Positions 24,585-38,066 of a stretch of DNA of 64,000 bases are shown piece after piece. This DNA comes from Anaeramoeba flamelloides (lineage: Eukaryota > Metamonada > Anaeramoebidae). The stretch is from NCBI GenBank assembly GCA_027625915.1, contig JANTQA010000047.1:12834001-12898000 (forward strand), given 5' to 3'. The translations under genes and the position numbers were made by a program. A model generated the notes under the pieces. That model did no database searches. It worked only from the letters and a program-made list of their open reading frames with translations, and was not told the origin of the DNA. How positions within the stretch are numbered: position 1 is the first letter of the stretch; each line of letters starts with the position of its first letter.

Positions 24585-25170
24585 ATTGCACAAGAAAAAC
24601 TATTTTTCAAAAATTTTGACTTGCTTTATCATGTTAATGGGAGTTGTTTTGAGGGTTTATTCCAGATTCTTTACAAAAAATATTTTCAAATTTTTGGATC
24701 AGAATCATTTTTTCTAATTTTGCAAATTTTAGTTTTGCTTTTTCAAATTTTTGATTTTCTTTGGTTTTTTTTTTTTTTTTTTTTCTTTTTTTTTTATTTT
24801 TAAAAAGTTCATGTGGAAAAAAAAAAGATCTTGGAAAAGACTAATAATCACTATGAAAATGGTGGCTATGTAGTGTCTTTGAAAATGGATTTAACTATTC
24901 ATAAAAAATCTTGTTGTTCAACTTTTTTTCAGTGAAAGTTCAGTAATAAAAAATCGGTAATGCTCATTTCAAATATTATGATTGACTTTTTTTTATTTTT
25001 TGGTTTTATTTTTTTTTTAATTTTTAATATATCAGGCTTTTATAGATTTAGAATGACTTAAAAGTTAATTACAAATCATATTTAGTTATTAATTGTTCTT
25101 GAATACTAAAGGATAATTTTTTTTTTTTCAATTTGTTATTTCAGGTGAGTCACAATTTTTGAAAAAGAGT
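24585..25170 (-). mobile_element. Family-4 TIR element, copy 2
   Basis: Reverse-orientation copy of the element at 4.7 kb. Its 3' end contains GAGTCACAATTTTTGAAAAA (about 25,148), the internal inverted end is at 24958-24990, and the third end (CAAAAATTTTGACTTG) is at about 24,608. The pyrimidine-rich block lies at 24740-24800. Confidence 0.6.
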
Positions 25171-26418
25171 TTATTTTTACATTTTTTACTAATGATCACT
25201 ATTAAAAAAGTTTCATTTTGGAAATTTTTTTAATTGCTTTTCCAAATCTAAAAATAGAAACCTCAAAATACAGTATTCAGGTATTTAATAATTTTGATTT
25301 AGAACTTCAAAAAGTAACTATTTTGTTATTTTTTTGAATTTCAAAGATTAACTAAATAATCATCAACATAAAGGTACTAAGACTGATTAGTTTTGTTTGC
25401 TTTTCATAAAGCTAATTGTAGCATCAATATATTTGCAATATTTCAGAAATAATTTGTCAAAAAAATTTATTAGTTAATTATTTAATTTTTAAAAAAAAAC
25501 GAATTTTTTAGTAACTAATCTACATTTCGCCACAAATTTAAGAAAGATATTTTGTGTCTTTGTAGTCTGAATATTGATAACTCAGCCTTTAAATTTATGG
25601 TGAAATACAGATTTTATTCTGAAATTGTTGGGTTTTTTACTAATACATGGATCATTTTTAATTGATTAGATCAACAAATATTACTACATGACTAATCGAT
25701 TTTTTAGAGACATTTGAACCATGTAGCACGATTTTGGTTAAGCCCAATAACAACATACTTTGTTCCTAGGCCCCTCCTGGGTAGACACTAATCCCTTAAG
25801 TCGAAGTTAAATTAGAAAATTAAGGGTATAAAAAGATAGGATGTTGTATTATCGTGGTGATTTTGGTTCGAATTCAAGTAAAATATTTTGTTTCTTGGCT
25901 ACCAATACTTCTAGAAAAACATTAAATGTAGTAATTTTCTTCTAACAATTTGTTTTTGGGAATATTGGTGGTTTAATTCGAGGTGATTCAAAAAAAAATA
26001 GATTTATTTTTTTTAAAATGAATAAGTGCTAACATTAAAAAAACTAATAATTTCCATTGGTTACCGAGTAATGTTTAGGCTTTTTTCACGATTGAAAAAT
26101 TAATATTCGAAGGATTTTTCATCTTTTCTTTTTTTTTTTTTAGTTCTAGGGTATAATTACTTTTTATTTTCTCATTAGAGTTAAATCAGAATTTGTTAAA
26201 AACTTCCAAATAAAATAATTAATCAATATAAATCAAACAAGTTCGATTTTTTTGGAAAAAAATAGTAGGGAATTATCATATAAAAAAATATTTTTATTGG
26301 GGTTTTATAAATATACTTTTAACATTTGAATCAAAATATAACTTTAAAAAATTCTAATAATTTACACTTTTTGTGTTTTTATATTGATTTTGATCAATAC
26401 TTCTATAAAAATAATATT
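25171..26418. other. Intergenic stretch, no gene seen
   Basis: Mostly AT-rich. A modest GC rise at 25,700-25,900 includes CCTAGGCCCCTCCTGGGTAG and a stray GGTTCGAATTC, but no tRNA fold or open frame could be built around either. Confidence 0.4.
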
Positions 26419-26770
26419 AAGGTAAACTCCATTCCACTTAAAGAGCTCAGCTAAAAATCAAAAATTCACTTATTTTTAAGAATCGACCAAATTATGATTG
26501 ATAATAAATATAAGAAATAATAAACTTTGGATTAGAGTCGATATTCATAAAAGAAATACCTGAACAAACCATAAATTTTCAAATAAATAAATTTTAAAAA
26601 AAAATATCATTCCCTGTTCAATGCAAGGTCCCAATGTGTAAAATATCTTATTTTCTTAACAAATTAATATCGTTTACAATAAAATTTTTTACTTGTAAAT
26701 ATATTCGTATTAACAGAAATCACATAGATCTTCAATTTTCTTAAGGTTAATTTGAAATTTCAAAGTGTTT
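26419..26770 (+). mobile_element. Family-3 TIR element, left part
   Basis: The sequence from GTAAACTCCATTCCACTTAA onward follows the 1.65-kb copy for about 340 bp, with shared landmarks ATACCTGAACAAACCATAAA and GGTTAATTTGAAATTTCAAA. The right end is not recognisable, so the copy is truncated or strongly decayed. Confidence 0.5.
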
Positions 26771-27368
26771 TTATTCTTTTTTCTAATTGACTTTTTTTCA
26801 ATAAAGAATCTTTATTCAAAGCAAAAAGTAAAAACAAATTAAAATAAAAAATTTTAAACATTTTTCTGAATTTATTATTCATAAGATCAGTTTATAATTT
26901 TTCTTTTTAAAATTTCAACACCATAAGTTTTAATTGGAATTGGGATTTCAGATATTATACAAGTTTTAATTTTATTTATTTATTTTAAACTTATATAGCT
27001 ATTTTCAAAAAGTGGACATATACTATTTTATACCGTATCCAGACCAATGTTATACAGAAAAAATATCCAACCAATCAAAATCTACCAACACAATCCATAA
27101 AACCTAGAACTTCATTTGTGATGAATAATATTTTATCTTATATTATCAAACCGGAAAAGTTTATGAAAGTTAATTCTAAACAGAACCATTTATAATTGAA
27201 GAAAAATAATTTATGTAATCTATTTTTGATTTTTACCATTGACAAACAAATTGATCAAAAAAATTTCTTTACAAATATAAGATTATTAAATAAGAAAAAT
27301 TTTTCATATATTTATTTTTTTATTGCAAAAATTAGAGATTAATTTCATTTAGTTTCTATGTCCTTCAA

Positions 27369-27593
27369 TATAAGCTAAATTTCAAAATTCGGGGCAAACT
27401 TTTTGATAGTTATTTTTTCTTTTTTCATTTGTTTTCAAAAAATAGAGGATTACACAATATTTTTATTTATTAATCTTGATTGGTTATTATCTCTAAACAC
27501 TTTAGTAAAATACATTATTATTCAAAAAAAAAACTCATTAAACAAATTTTTTTCTGATGAAGGATTTGCCCATATATTTGAAATTTTGCGTAT
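27369..27593. mobile_element. Family-6 short MITE, copy 1
   Basis: An element of about 225 bp whose left end ATAAGCTAAATTTCAAAA with GGGGCAAAC matches the complement of the right end (GTTTGCCC-type end: GATTTGCCC...GAAATTTTGCGTAT). Size and ends equal those of the copy at 31.8 kb. Confidence 0.55.
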
Positions 27594-28566
27594 AACATAA
27601 TTAAAACAAAAAGTGGTATTTCAATAAATAGAAAGATCCAATTATAATCCTTTCCTCTGGTAAATTAAATCTTAATAATAAAAAAAAAAAAAAAGGTGAC
27701 CGACAAATAACGTGGGATCGCATTTTACATCTTATATTTGAAAATTTTCTTTGTTAGAAAAGTAAGGGGCGTAAGAAAATGAAATGAAATATGTGTCCCA
27801 TTTATTATTAAAAGACCAATAGTCTGAATCTTCAATTTCCAAAATTGGAAAAATCTCAGATTTAAACAATTTAAAAACAACATCTAAAAATACTTTCAAG
27901 TAACTTCGGTTTTGATGATTTTGAAATTTCATTTTATTCATTGTTTAATTATTTAATTTTTGTCTTTGTTTTATTATAAAAAAGAAAAATTCGAAGGAAG
28001 ATTCAACGGAAATTGAAATTTTTATCTTCTATCATCATATAAATTTAATTTTCTATTTCATATAAAAGAATACTCTCAAAGAAATAAATTTCTATGTCTG
28101 ATAAATTTTGAAGGTAGGATTTGAATGGTTGAATATTTAGGCTATATAACATTTATCTGGATACTTTATCAAATATAATGTTTTCACTTTCTAAAAATAA
28201 CTCTAAGTCTCATCAAATTAAAAAAAAATGAACAGAGGAAAATAAAAAACAATGGAAAAAATTTTGAACTCTTTTTTGAAAAAAATTTTATTCGTGAAAA
28301 AGGATAATAAGATTTTTTTCTTCAAATTAAATATAAAGTCGCCTAAATATTAAAATTGCGAAAAAAAAACAAAAAAAAAAATTAAAATTAACTAAAAAAT
28401 AGCTAAAAACTCGATAATTGTTAATAAAAAGTGACATTTGAAAAAATAAGAATAATTTGAAATTAAATTATTATGAACAAATAATCTTAAAAATTATGTC
28501 GTCTGGCAATTTCAATTTTTTGTTTTGTTTTGTTACGTTAAAAATTTGGTTTTTTGAGGAAGCGAT

Positions 28567-30249
28567 TTAGTAGTATTTGGCTGAAGAATCGACATCACCA
28601 ATTGCTTCAACAATTGCACTTCCCATATCTTCGGTACTAACGGCACCATTATAGATAACATTTTGTTGTCCTTTAACCTTTAATAAATCATAGGTTCTAT
28701 ATTTACCGTCTTTGATAACCTTAGCGATACCCTTTCTGATGAGGTCGGCCTTGTGTGTTTCACCAACGTGATCGAGCATCATTGCACCGGAGAGAATACA
28801 AGCAATTGGGTTAACAATTGAAGTCTTGTATGATGCATATTTTGGTGCAGATCCGTGAGTTGGTTCAAAGATGGCAACTTCAGATCCAATGTTTGCGGAA
28901 CAAGCAAATCCTAATCCACCAACAAGTCCTGCAAAGGCATCAGAGATGATATCACCAAACATGTTACCGGCAATGATAACACCATAGCTTTCTGGGTTTT
29001 TGGTCAACCACATGCAAATGGCATCAATGTTATTAGAATCAACCCAAATGTCTGGGTATTCTTTTCCAATTCTGTAAGCAGTTTTTTCAAGCATTCCAGA
29101 AGTTTCACGAATAACGTTTGGTTTCTATAATTTTGGTTTTTTTTTTATAATTTTGTTTTTTGATTTTTTTTTTTTATTTCATTGTGGTTATTTTGGGCAA
29201 GTGTAAAGAGAAAAAGGCGAAATTTTATTAAAAAATTGTTTAAAATTGTTGTTTTTGGAAATTGAAAGTAAAGAATAAGAAAACATACTTCAGCAATTGT
29301 GACTCTCTTGTAACCGTGTTTTTTGGCATATTCAAAAGCAGCTCTACAGATAGAGTTACATCTTTCTTGGGTAAAGATACGGGAACTGATTGCAAGTTCT
29401 TCTCCTTTGACATCTTTGAAGATTCCAAATTTAGGATGAGTTTCAAAAGCTTGTCTAACGTTTTTTGGTGGGTTTGTCCATTCAACACCTCTGTTAGTTT
29501 TTTTAAAAAAAACAAAAATAAAACCATAATAAAAAAATACAGTTAGGATTTGGTTTGTGGTTGAAAAAACGAAAAAAAAAAGGAGAAAAAAGTTCAAATA
29601 AAAAAAAATAAAAAAAAATTAAAAAAAAAAAACAAAAAATAAAGTAAAATAAGAAAAAGAAGCATACGCATAAAGACCTTCAGTGTTTTGTCTGAAAATA
29701 ACGGTGTTAATTGGAGGTTCTTCAACGCCACCACCAGATTTTTGTCTAACGAAATTTAATGGATTTCCTTCAAAGGAAAGACATGGTCTGATACATTCGG
29801 ATAATTGTAAAGATTGTCTAGCACCAACAATTGGACTGTAGTAGACAAGACCTTTGTTTTTTAATCTTGGGACTAATTCTTCAGCAGCTTCCCATTTTGG
29901 TTTGGAGGTGATTGCACCAAATAAGGATAATTTGTTTTCTTTCAAGGATTTGAGTGTTCGATCTGGGAGTGGGTTACCTTCGGTTCTCCAGAATTCCCAA
30001 CCAATATCGGCATGAACATAATCACATTCGAATTTAACAGCTCTGAGTACTTTAACTGTTTCTTTAAGAACAGCTCCACCTAATTAAAAATGACAAAATT
30101 TTCGTTTTGAAAAAAAAAAGTTTTCTTTTGAATAAACAAGAAAAAGCAAAACAATAAAAAAAAAAAAAAAAAAAAAAAGGGGAATAAAAAAACAAACCAA
30201 TTCCGTCACCTGGCATCAAAACAACTTTTCTTCTGAGAAGGTTATTCAT
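28567..30249 (-). CDS. Isocitrate dehydrogenase (IDH/IPMDH family), four exons
   Basis: Exons 30249-30198, 30079-29668, 29490-29289 and 29124-28567 join in phase (1224 nt) to a 407-residue enzyme that would decarboxylate isocitrate to 2-oxoglutarate. The introns are 118, 177 and 164 bp, with GTTTGT/GTATGC/GTATGT donors and AG ends. PGDGIGG (13-19) splits across intron 1. The family signature NMFGDIISD (276-284) supplies metal-binding Asp280 and Asp284, with Asp256 as partner. Tyr154 (NTEGLYAGVEW) and Lys223 match the catalytic Tyr/Lys pair of bacterial IDH. HGSAPKY (312-318) carries the Lys-Tyr pair associated with NADP use in bacterial enzymes, where NAD enzymes have Asp-Ile. However, RQSLQLSECIRPCLSFEGNP is unlike the E. 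coli substrate loop and more like NAD-linked algal and bacterial homologues, so the cofactor is open. The fold starts only eight residues after Met1, leaving no room for an ordinary mitochondrial presequence. 3-Isopropylmalate dehydrogenase is a less likely alternative. Confidence 0.88.
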
Positions 30250-31793
30250 TTATAAGGATTAAATTTTTGTTAATAAATTTAAAGAAAAATGATTTTTCTC
30301 CTGATTTTATTTTTTTTTGCAACAAAAGTCCACAAACTGATCTTCTTCAAAATGGAACAGTTGAGATATAATGCGCATTCTTTTTCTAACGTTTTTCTAA
30401 TTTATTTTGTTCAGAATTTGACAATAATAAATCAAAAGTAAAGAACATTTAACATGATTCCATGTTATTGTCACGATACCCTTTCAGTTATTGATTCGTT
30501 CTTTGGTTTTGTTGATTAGACATGAAAAAATTCTTACTCTTTGATTTTACCCTTATTAACTTGAAACTTGAAAAATGATAGCATATTTTCATTTGATTCA
30601 TCTTTAGTTTAAAGTTTAGCTACTGTACATGTTGTACAGTGTTATATGAGAGATGTTTTCGCTATTTCGTTTTTATATCATTTACTTTTTTGAAAATTCA
30701 AAAATAAATTTTGCGGACAATTCTCTTTTCTAAATTTTTTTAACTGTCTTATATTTAGACTATAAGACCATTAAATTTGAAAAAATGCTTAAAATATGTG
30801 AATTTTAGATAAAGTTTTAGAGATTTAGAGCTTTGTGGAAATATTGTTGATGATTATATAAAGGAGAAAAAAATTAAGTTCGATTTTTAGTTTTTTCTTT
30901 ATTAAAAAGATATTTCCAATCAGTAGATCGAAATTAGTGATCTTGATTTATTTGCTGACTCTTTTTTGTGGTATTCTTTGGGTGGACTAATAACCCTAAA
31001 TTCAAGTATATAGAATAATAGGAAAATGAGAAATAGATCAAATTTAAATCAGTTTAAATTTAGAAAATCAGTCTTTAGCAATTTGTTAAAAAGGAAATTG
31101 AAAAACACATTAAGACAATCTCAAATTAAGAAATAGAACAGTCCCCGATTACCTTACAACAAATTCAAAGTAGAAAAACGAAATTCATCAAAAAGTTAAA
31201 AACAAAATGTAAGTCTTTAAAAAATCATTAATGAGATTATCATATTTCCAAATAAGAATAAATTTAATGGCAAAATATTGAGAAAGAAGAATAAAAGCTA
31301 AAGTTAAATCATTGAAAGGAAAAGAATACGTGGAATTGAAAAGATACCTTAAAAATAGCCATTTTCCAGACAAATATACTTTTACAAAAAATGATTTCTG
31401 ATTTGTTTTTTTTTGCTAAAATTGTGATTTTTTCATTATCTGTGATAGATTTTTCTGGTCCACACCAGGGCCTAGAAAACTGGAAATCTATCAATATATT
31501 TGGTGTATTTGGAAACATTCTATTTTATTTAAAAAAAAAACGAAGTGATTTGGGAATCGAAATATCGAGAAAAAAATCGAAAATACTTTTTTCAAATTCA
31601 AACAAACCCAAACATCTCCAATGCTTATGAAATGGAGTTTGTGGTTATTTAACAGATAAAATTTATTTTCAAGTTTCCCGCCTCTTGGGGGCTTCCCAGA
31701 AAAGTATCAAAGTTAAGGAAAAAATCACAATTTTAACAAAAAAAGAAATGAAAAATTCCAAAAACATTTTTGTATATCATTATCATGAAAAAT
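30250..31793. other. Intergenic region upstream of isocitrate dehydrogenase
   Basis: Should hold the dehydrogenase promoter, but no clear regulatory motif is seen. Overlapping open frames on both strands at 31,309-31,630 have mixed composition around CCACACCAGGGCCTAG. Neither is bounded by good splice sites or resembles a known protein. Confidence 0.4.
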
Positions 31794-32021
31794 CTAAGCT
31801 ATATTTCAAAAATAGGGGCAGTTTTTTCATCATTAAAAAAAATTTGTTTAATTGTTTTTTTTGATTAATAATGTAATTTACTAAAGCGTTTTGAGATAAA
31901 AACCAATATTGATTAATAAATAAAAATATAGTGTAACCATTGTATTTTTTGATGGACAAATGAAAAAAGGAAAAAATAATAATAAAAAAGTTTGCCCCTA
32001 TTTTTGAAATTTGGCTTATAT
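31794..32021. mobile_element. Family-6 short MITE, copy 2
   Basis: A 228-bp element. The left end AAGCTATATTTCAAAAATAG plus GGGCA is the inverted complement of the right end TTTGCCCCTATTTTTGAAAT. It abuts the start of the family-5 copy at 32.0 kb, which may reflect insertion of one element next to another. Confidence 0.65.
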
Positions 32022-32044
32022 TGAAAAAAAAACATTAAATAGTA

Positions 32045-33605
32045 GCAATTTTTTTTTTACTTTTTGATAACTTCACTTAAAAATAAATACTATTGGTTAA
32101 TAAAAGATCTTGGATCAAAAATTATTTTTCGGGGCATTTAACAATTAAAGTTGGAAAATTCAATTTTCAGGGTTATATTAAGATTTTTTTGAAATTTATG
32201 AGTAAATAAATTTGAATATTTATTTTTTTCACAGTTAAGATATTATAATCATCTATTTTAAAAAGAATTTTAAATCTAAAAATATCCATTCAATGGATAA
32301 CCAATTATTTGAATTATCAAAGAAATATTTATTGATTTTAATTGAAAAAAATATTTTTTATTTGATTTTACGGTTAAATTTTTATTAATTTTTGAAATCA
32401 ATAGAAAATTTCAGAAATTTAAGGTTTATTTCAAAAATTAAAAAAATTATAGTTAGCTTTTCTAGAATTTAAAAGAATTGAGTAAAATCTCTGGTTTTAT
32501 TCTACCCTTTTAAACACTGAAAAATGCCAGGTACCCGACATACACCTTCTTTAGGTTTTCCAGTATTTAAAAGAATAGATTAAAATCAAATATTTTTTAC
32601 TCAAAGGTATTTCCCAAAATAGGGAGCATTTTTTTACATTTCATAAAAAATCATCTTTGTTAGTGAAATTATTCGTTTATCGGCAATACCAAATTAAGTT
32701 TAATATTAATACCGATTGAATAAATTGCTAAGGTATATATTACATAATATTTTGGATGAAATATTTCCAAAAAATGAAAAAAAAAAAAAAAATAGCACTT
32801 TTTTTGTGAATACAATGTACAACCAATTTCGATAAAAAAATGGAAATTTGGATAGTGTATAAATTATTTTTTAAACAATAAAATTCAGTTATATATTTTT
32901 AATTCAATTTGAAAATTTGTTGAGATTAAACAAGTTATGAAAACGATTTTTTCAATCAAAAAGAAAATAATATATACCAATTTTCACCCCTAAAAAATAT
33001 CATATAAAATCGAGATCAGAAAATTTAATATCTTTTATTTATGTAATACAATACTCAGTAAAAAATTGAAATATTATCAAAAATTTATAAATTATAGTTA
33101 ATTATTTTGGACGTTTAAATACTTTTTTGAAGATTGGATTTAAAAGGTATATTTTAAAATAAATTTGCCCACTTTATTGAAATGGCTTATTCCTTTAAAT
33201 CCTGGAAACCCTCAGATCCGAAATATTTATCATTAGTGATTTTTTTTCTCTATTTCAGTATTATTAGATGAGTATAACATTTTCAAAACTAAAAGTTATT
33301 ATCCATCATAGCAAATATCCCCAAGTTGAATTAAACAATAATTCATTCTTCCGTTTATTTGGAATTTTTTACCTGAAAAATACCCTTTTTTTCTAGATTA
33401 GAGACTGTTAAAAAAAGGTGGTTATACTAAAAACTATAAATACCATAGTCTCATGGATTTCAAGTTCTGTAATTTTGGTTACTGTGTAAAAAAACTTTAT
33501 TAGTCAAGATGAAATGTTAACAAACATAGTAGTTATGTCTAACTTTTTTTTTTCAATTTTATTTTCTCAAACTTGTATATGTTAAGGAAAAAACCCCTGT
33601 TTCAC
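32045..33605 (+). mobile_element. Family-5 long TIR element, copy 3
   Basis: Collinear with the copy at 3.4 kb: TACTATTGGTTAATAAAAG near 32,089, ATCAAAAATTATTTTTC, a decayed palindrome near 32,400, TTTTTTTCTAGATTAGAGAC near 33,390, and TTATGTCTAACTTTTTTTTT near 33,535. It is longer than copy 1 owing to extra sequence at 32,530-33,180. Edges are approximate. Confidence 0.5.
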
Positions 33606-33669
33606 TATATTTTAAATCACTAACAATTCTTTTAAAACAATGGCCTCAACATATGATTAAAATATGTTA

Positions 33670-34159
33670 AGTATTGAAAAAAACACCTAACCATATAAAA
33701 ATAATCCCCGACTTGATTATTAATTGTTAAATTTAAGACAATTGGAATATAATCACATTTATTTTCAATTAAATCCTTTTGATATTGAAATATTTTTTTT
33801 ATGGACTAAGTTATAAACCTGTCAAAAGTTCTCCAAAGATGAGTTTCTATAGAATACCCTTTTAATTGCTTATAACCAAACTAGATCAACCTACTTTGAA
33901 ATACTAGAATTTTCTAGAGGATTGTTATACATTTATCAAATAGTAATTTTTATTCTTGTATTTTGATGACTAAGTATTGCTTGGATGTTGTTTTAGAAAA
34001 GTGTAATTTAATCATTCATCACCCTAATAAACGATGGGTTAAAATTTTAAAACCTTTGATTCTCAAATAAAAGTAATTATTATTTCAATTATTCAGCATT
34101 TTCCTTTTTATTAACATTTAAAAATCCTGTCAAGAATTAATACCATATCAAGTGTTTTT

Positions 34160-34164
<5 letters not shown>
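33670..34164 (+). mobile_element. Family-1 MITE, copy 1
   Basis: A 495-bp element with terminal inverted repeats of about 45 bp: AGTATTGAAAAAAACACC at the left and GTGTTTTTCAATA at the right, with inner blocks AATAATCCCCGAC and CCTGTCAAGAATTA. The interior matches the copy at 48.3 kb over its whole length. The right end runs directly into a (TA)n microsatellite (34,165-34,190). Confidence 0.7.
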
Positions 34165-34197
<33 letters not shown>

Positions 34198-34262
34198 TTG
34201 AAAAGGGGGTGGTTTTAAAAATGATTCATTTGTCTGGTTTAAAAATTGAAGGGGTTGATAAC

Positions 34263-34305
34263 TTAATTTCTTTGAAATTTTGTGGCTTAAAAGTGGAACT
34301 GACTG
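34263..34305. mobile_element. Family-2 MITE, right-end fragment
   Basis: Only about 43 bp remain: TTTGTGGCTTAAAAGTGGAA followed by CTGACTG and a TA. These match the right arm of the four copies at 9.4-12.0 kb, so the family is not confined to that cluster. Confidence 0.6.
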
Positions 34306-35489
34306 TAATAAAAATTTAAAAAAAAAATATCAGAATCAAGAAAATCAAAAAAATCATGTTTTTGATTTTTAGATTTTTGTTTCGCAATCCACAATGGGAG
34401 GGAATTAGACTAAACCGAAAATAATTTTGTTTCATTATTATGTAATAACACCTTCCCGATATATCACAAACACACTAAAAGTAAAAATTATCTCAAATAT
34501 TACTAATTTTGGATCATATAATAATCAAATCCATCTTATTCCAACTTTTTTCTTTCAATTGTTTCATTCCTTATTTTTTTATTTATTTCATTTTTTTAAT
34601 TTTAATTTTTTGTTTTTTTGACTATTTAATTCAACTTTATTTTTGAAAGCCCAATTAACACCCCATGAATATATTTATATACTCTTTCAACTATTAATCA
34701 AAATTTAGACACTTCAAAATTCACCCTTTTAAAGATCATTCTATTTAAAATTTAGGTTTTATATCAAATCAAGATTAAAAATAAACCAAATCCACGACAA
34801 GAATCAACAAATGAAATATTGAATCATTAGAGACAAGAAAAAAACGAACATTTATTTTATTTTGAAATATTTATTCAATTTCTTGGAATTTAAGAGATTA
34901 GGTAATAATAATCTTCAAATATTAAGTGTATAAACAACTAAACACGTATATTAAAATGAGTTATTTGATAATATCTATTTTTTTTTTTATTATTATTAGA
35001 ATTGATAATTGTAATTAATTGTCCAATTTTGGAAATATACAAGAAATTTAGAGATATTAGTATAACCAATTTATAAGTTCAATATTTTAGTTATTACTAC
35101 CCCACCGAAATAATTGGGATCGTAATTATTTTTCTTTATAATATCTAAATAAAAAAAATTGAAAAGCATTTCTTTATTTTTTAATTTTTTAATTTACATT
35201 TTTTAGGTTGTAAAAAAGTATTTTTGCAATAGTTTTTTTTAATTATTTGGATCAAGTAAAAAATTTTTTTCTCAAATATGAATTGAATAAATAAATAAGG
35301 TTTTTTTCAAGTTTCAAATTATTATTGTAATTTTTATTTTTTGATGGTAATGTTTTTTTTCTGATAGAGTTATTTCCAAATATCTGTAGTTTTTTAGAGT
35401 AATTTATTATACACTTTATACATAGTCTACAATATTTCTTTATTTGAAATTGTTATTAAATTTGCAAAGCTATTTTTAAAAAAAGTTTG

Positions 35490-36110
35490 ATTCATTTTAG
35501 AAAGTTATTGGAAAAGGTTTATCTAATATACTTCTCAAAAAATTTTTCAATAAGAGATCAAATTCTTTTTTGTTTGTCTATTTTTGTTTTTATTTTTAAA
35601 TTTTTGTTTTTCTTTTAATTTTTATTTATTCGTTATTTTTTCTTTCTTTTTCTTTTTCATATTCAATTGTTTTATATTTTTCTTTATCTTTTTTTTCTAT
35701 TCTTTTTTTTTTTTTTGATATTTTAGTTTTTTGCAACAGATCAAATGGAAAAAAAATATGATCTAAGAAAAGGCCAATAACCATTTGGAAAATAGAGACT
35801 ATGAAGTACCCTCTTCAATAAATTTAATGATGTGAAAAATCTTTTTATTGAACTATATATAGTGAAACTTCAGTGTTGGCTTATCAGTAATTCTCTTTTC
35901 AAAAATTATGATTCACTTTTTTTAGTTTTTACTTATACTTCTTTTAATTTACAAAACCTGTGTTCATATATTTTTGGAATGATTTTGCGGTGAAATATCA
36001 ATCATATTTAGTTTTTAATTATTATTTTTTCTTTAATATGAAATAATATATATCTTTCAATTTTTAATTTCATGTTAGTCAACATTTTTTGACATGGGGT
36101 TAATAATATA
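35490..36110 (-). mobile_element. Family-4 TIR element, copy 3 (diverged)
   Basis: Reverse-orientation copy. Recognisable blocks are the pyrimidine-rich stretch at 35,580-35,720, AGATCAAATGGAAAAAAAAT near 35,738, the internal end TTTTCAAAAATTATGATTCA near 35,896, and the outer end at about 36,080-36,100. It is more decayed than the copies at 4.7 and 61.5 kb. Confidence 0.5.
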
Positions 36111-37985
36111 TACATTTTTTTAATGTCCACTTGACCCACAACTTAAAATAAATTCCAAGAGAGATGGTATTTTATCAAATACAATGATTAAATCTGATTA
36201 TCCCACTTTAAAACTTCGTTAAAGATCAATCAACAAAAGTGAAATTAAGGGTTGACTCATTACTATGAAGAATAATTGTTACAAATGTAAAAAAAAAAAA
36301 AACTTTATTTATTAATCAGTAACTAATACCAATAAAAAACTAATCAACATGTGATGTACAATTGATCTCTCAAATCAATATTGGAAAAAGTTTTTATTTT
36401 TTTTAAAAAAATCCATATAATTAAACTTGATTTTCAATTTAAATCATTATGAATTATAATTTTAAATACAACTGTGTGAGATCTCCAAAAGTACTAAAAA
36501 GCTACATTTCAAAACTAATAAAGATTTTTTTCCCTTTCTCAAATAAGTATTTTTTCTCAAGAATGTTAAAATACACTTACTCTGTTAACGATAAAGGATT
36601 ATAAAATAACCACATATTAGTTCAATTTGAATTAAATTGATTTTGCACTGAAATATTTTAATTCATTTTGAATTGAAGAAATATAAAAATTTGGAAATAT
36701 AAAATCAGAAAAGATTAATTTTTTTTTGAAATTTCAATTTTTTAATTGATATTACTTTTAGATTTTATTTTTTTTAATCTCATTTTTTTAAGCATATCCT
36801 TTAATTTATTTTTTATTATTCGTGTGCTTGTGTTTTTCAGATGGTTTGTAAATTTTTTTCGTTTATTATTTGAATTTTTCTTTTTGAAGATCCTGAAATT
36901 GTTTTTATAATTTACAAAAATTGGCTTTTTTGATATATAATCCCGTCTAAAACTTTTTTTTTTTTGCATTTTTTGCTTATTGAGATCCTAGAATTTTTTA
37001 TTATCTGAATATTTGTCAACGAAAAGAAGTTAAATTTTAGATTGTACCTTTAAGTGATTGGTCGCTCTTTTTAGTATTGAACAAATCCAAAGAAAGTGAC
37101 CAAACTCCGAAATACTATTATTTTCCAATTAAAAAATGAAAATTTTTAGTCAAAATTCCAAAATATTTTTCTCTGGATAATTAGTCGAAAACCCCTAAAA
37201 TATTTAACTAATCGTTTAGAAATGATATTTTTAGACATTTAATTAAACCACCTTATTGAACTCTAAGGCATAATTTTTACTCAATTAATTTGATTGTAGC
37301 TATTATAATTTATATATTTTTTTGAAATTGAAGAAAAATTTTCATTTTATAATAGGAAAATAACAGTAAATATTTTTTTTATTATTTCTGTGTTATTCAA
37401 AAAAAAGATAAACGAGAAAAATGTTCAAGAAGATTTCTTCCATAACAACAAATGACTAATTCTCAATAATTGTTCACCATTCTAATAAACTGAATTTTTC
37501 TGGTTTGGAGCCTAAAAAAAGAGTGATAAAATACTGTTCAAAAAATTTGAATAGCACGGCAAATTTACTTTGTTACAATTTTCTAACAGTCTTAAAGCAG
37601 CTTGTGAAGACTTTTCTTATGAATTTTATTGTTTTTGCGAATTAAGTTTGATCAAAAAAGGTTATATCATTAGAGGATAGTTGTAAGGCAAAAGGCAATT
37701 TTTTTTATTGGCAAATAATTAAAGTTAAATATTTTGAAAAGTTTGTCAAAAGCAAACATGTAAAAAAGAGAATATCACCTTTTACTTCTCTAAATAATCT
37801 CTTTAAACGACTGAATATTAAGACAACAGCCAGGCAATCATTTTTTTTTAGACATTAAAAATCTTACAATCTTGAGTTTTCCAAAGAAATTGATTATCTC
37901 AACAGAAAAAAAAATATCAAGTGAACTACTTTTCACCCCACAAGTACAATAGAGTTTTCTTTCAAAACATTTTACTTGCTTTTCC
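36111..37985. other. Intergenic stretch, no gene seen
   Basis: AT-rich on both strands. The longest minus-strand frame (36,742-36,969) is a Lys/Asn/Phe string typical of random AT-rich DNA. Confidence 0.45.
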
Positions 37986-38066
37986 GTTTTGAAACTTTTT
38001 TTTTATCATTTATTTTTTGCCATCAATTTCCCAATAACTCCTCTTTTTTACAACTTTAATTTTAAA

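Noticed and set aside
25800-25895. Possible plus-strand tRNA at GGTTCGAATTC
   Set aside because: Only the B-box-like string is present; no acceptor, D or anticodon stem can be paired around it.
31309-31630. Overlapping open frames on both strands around CCACACCAGGGCC
   Set aside because: No good splice borders, no family resemblance, and opposite frames are equally open.
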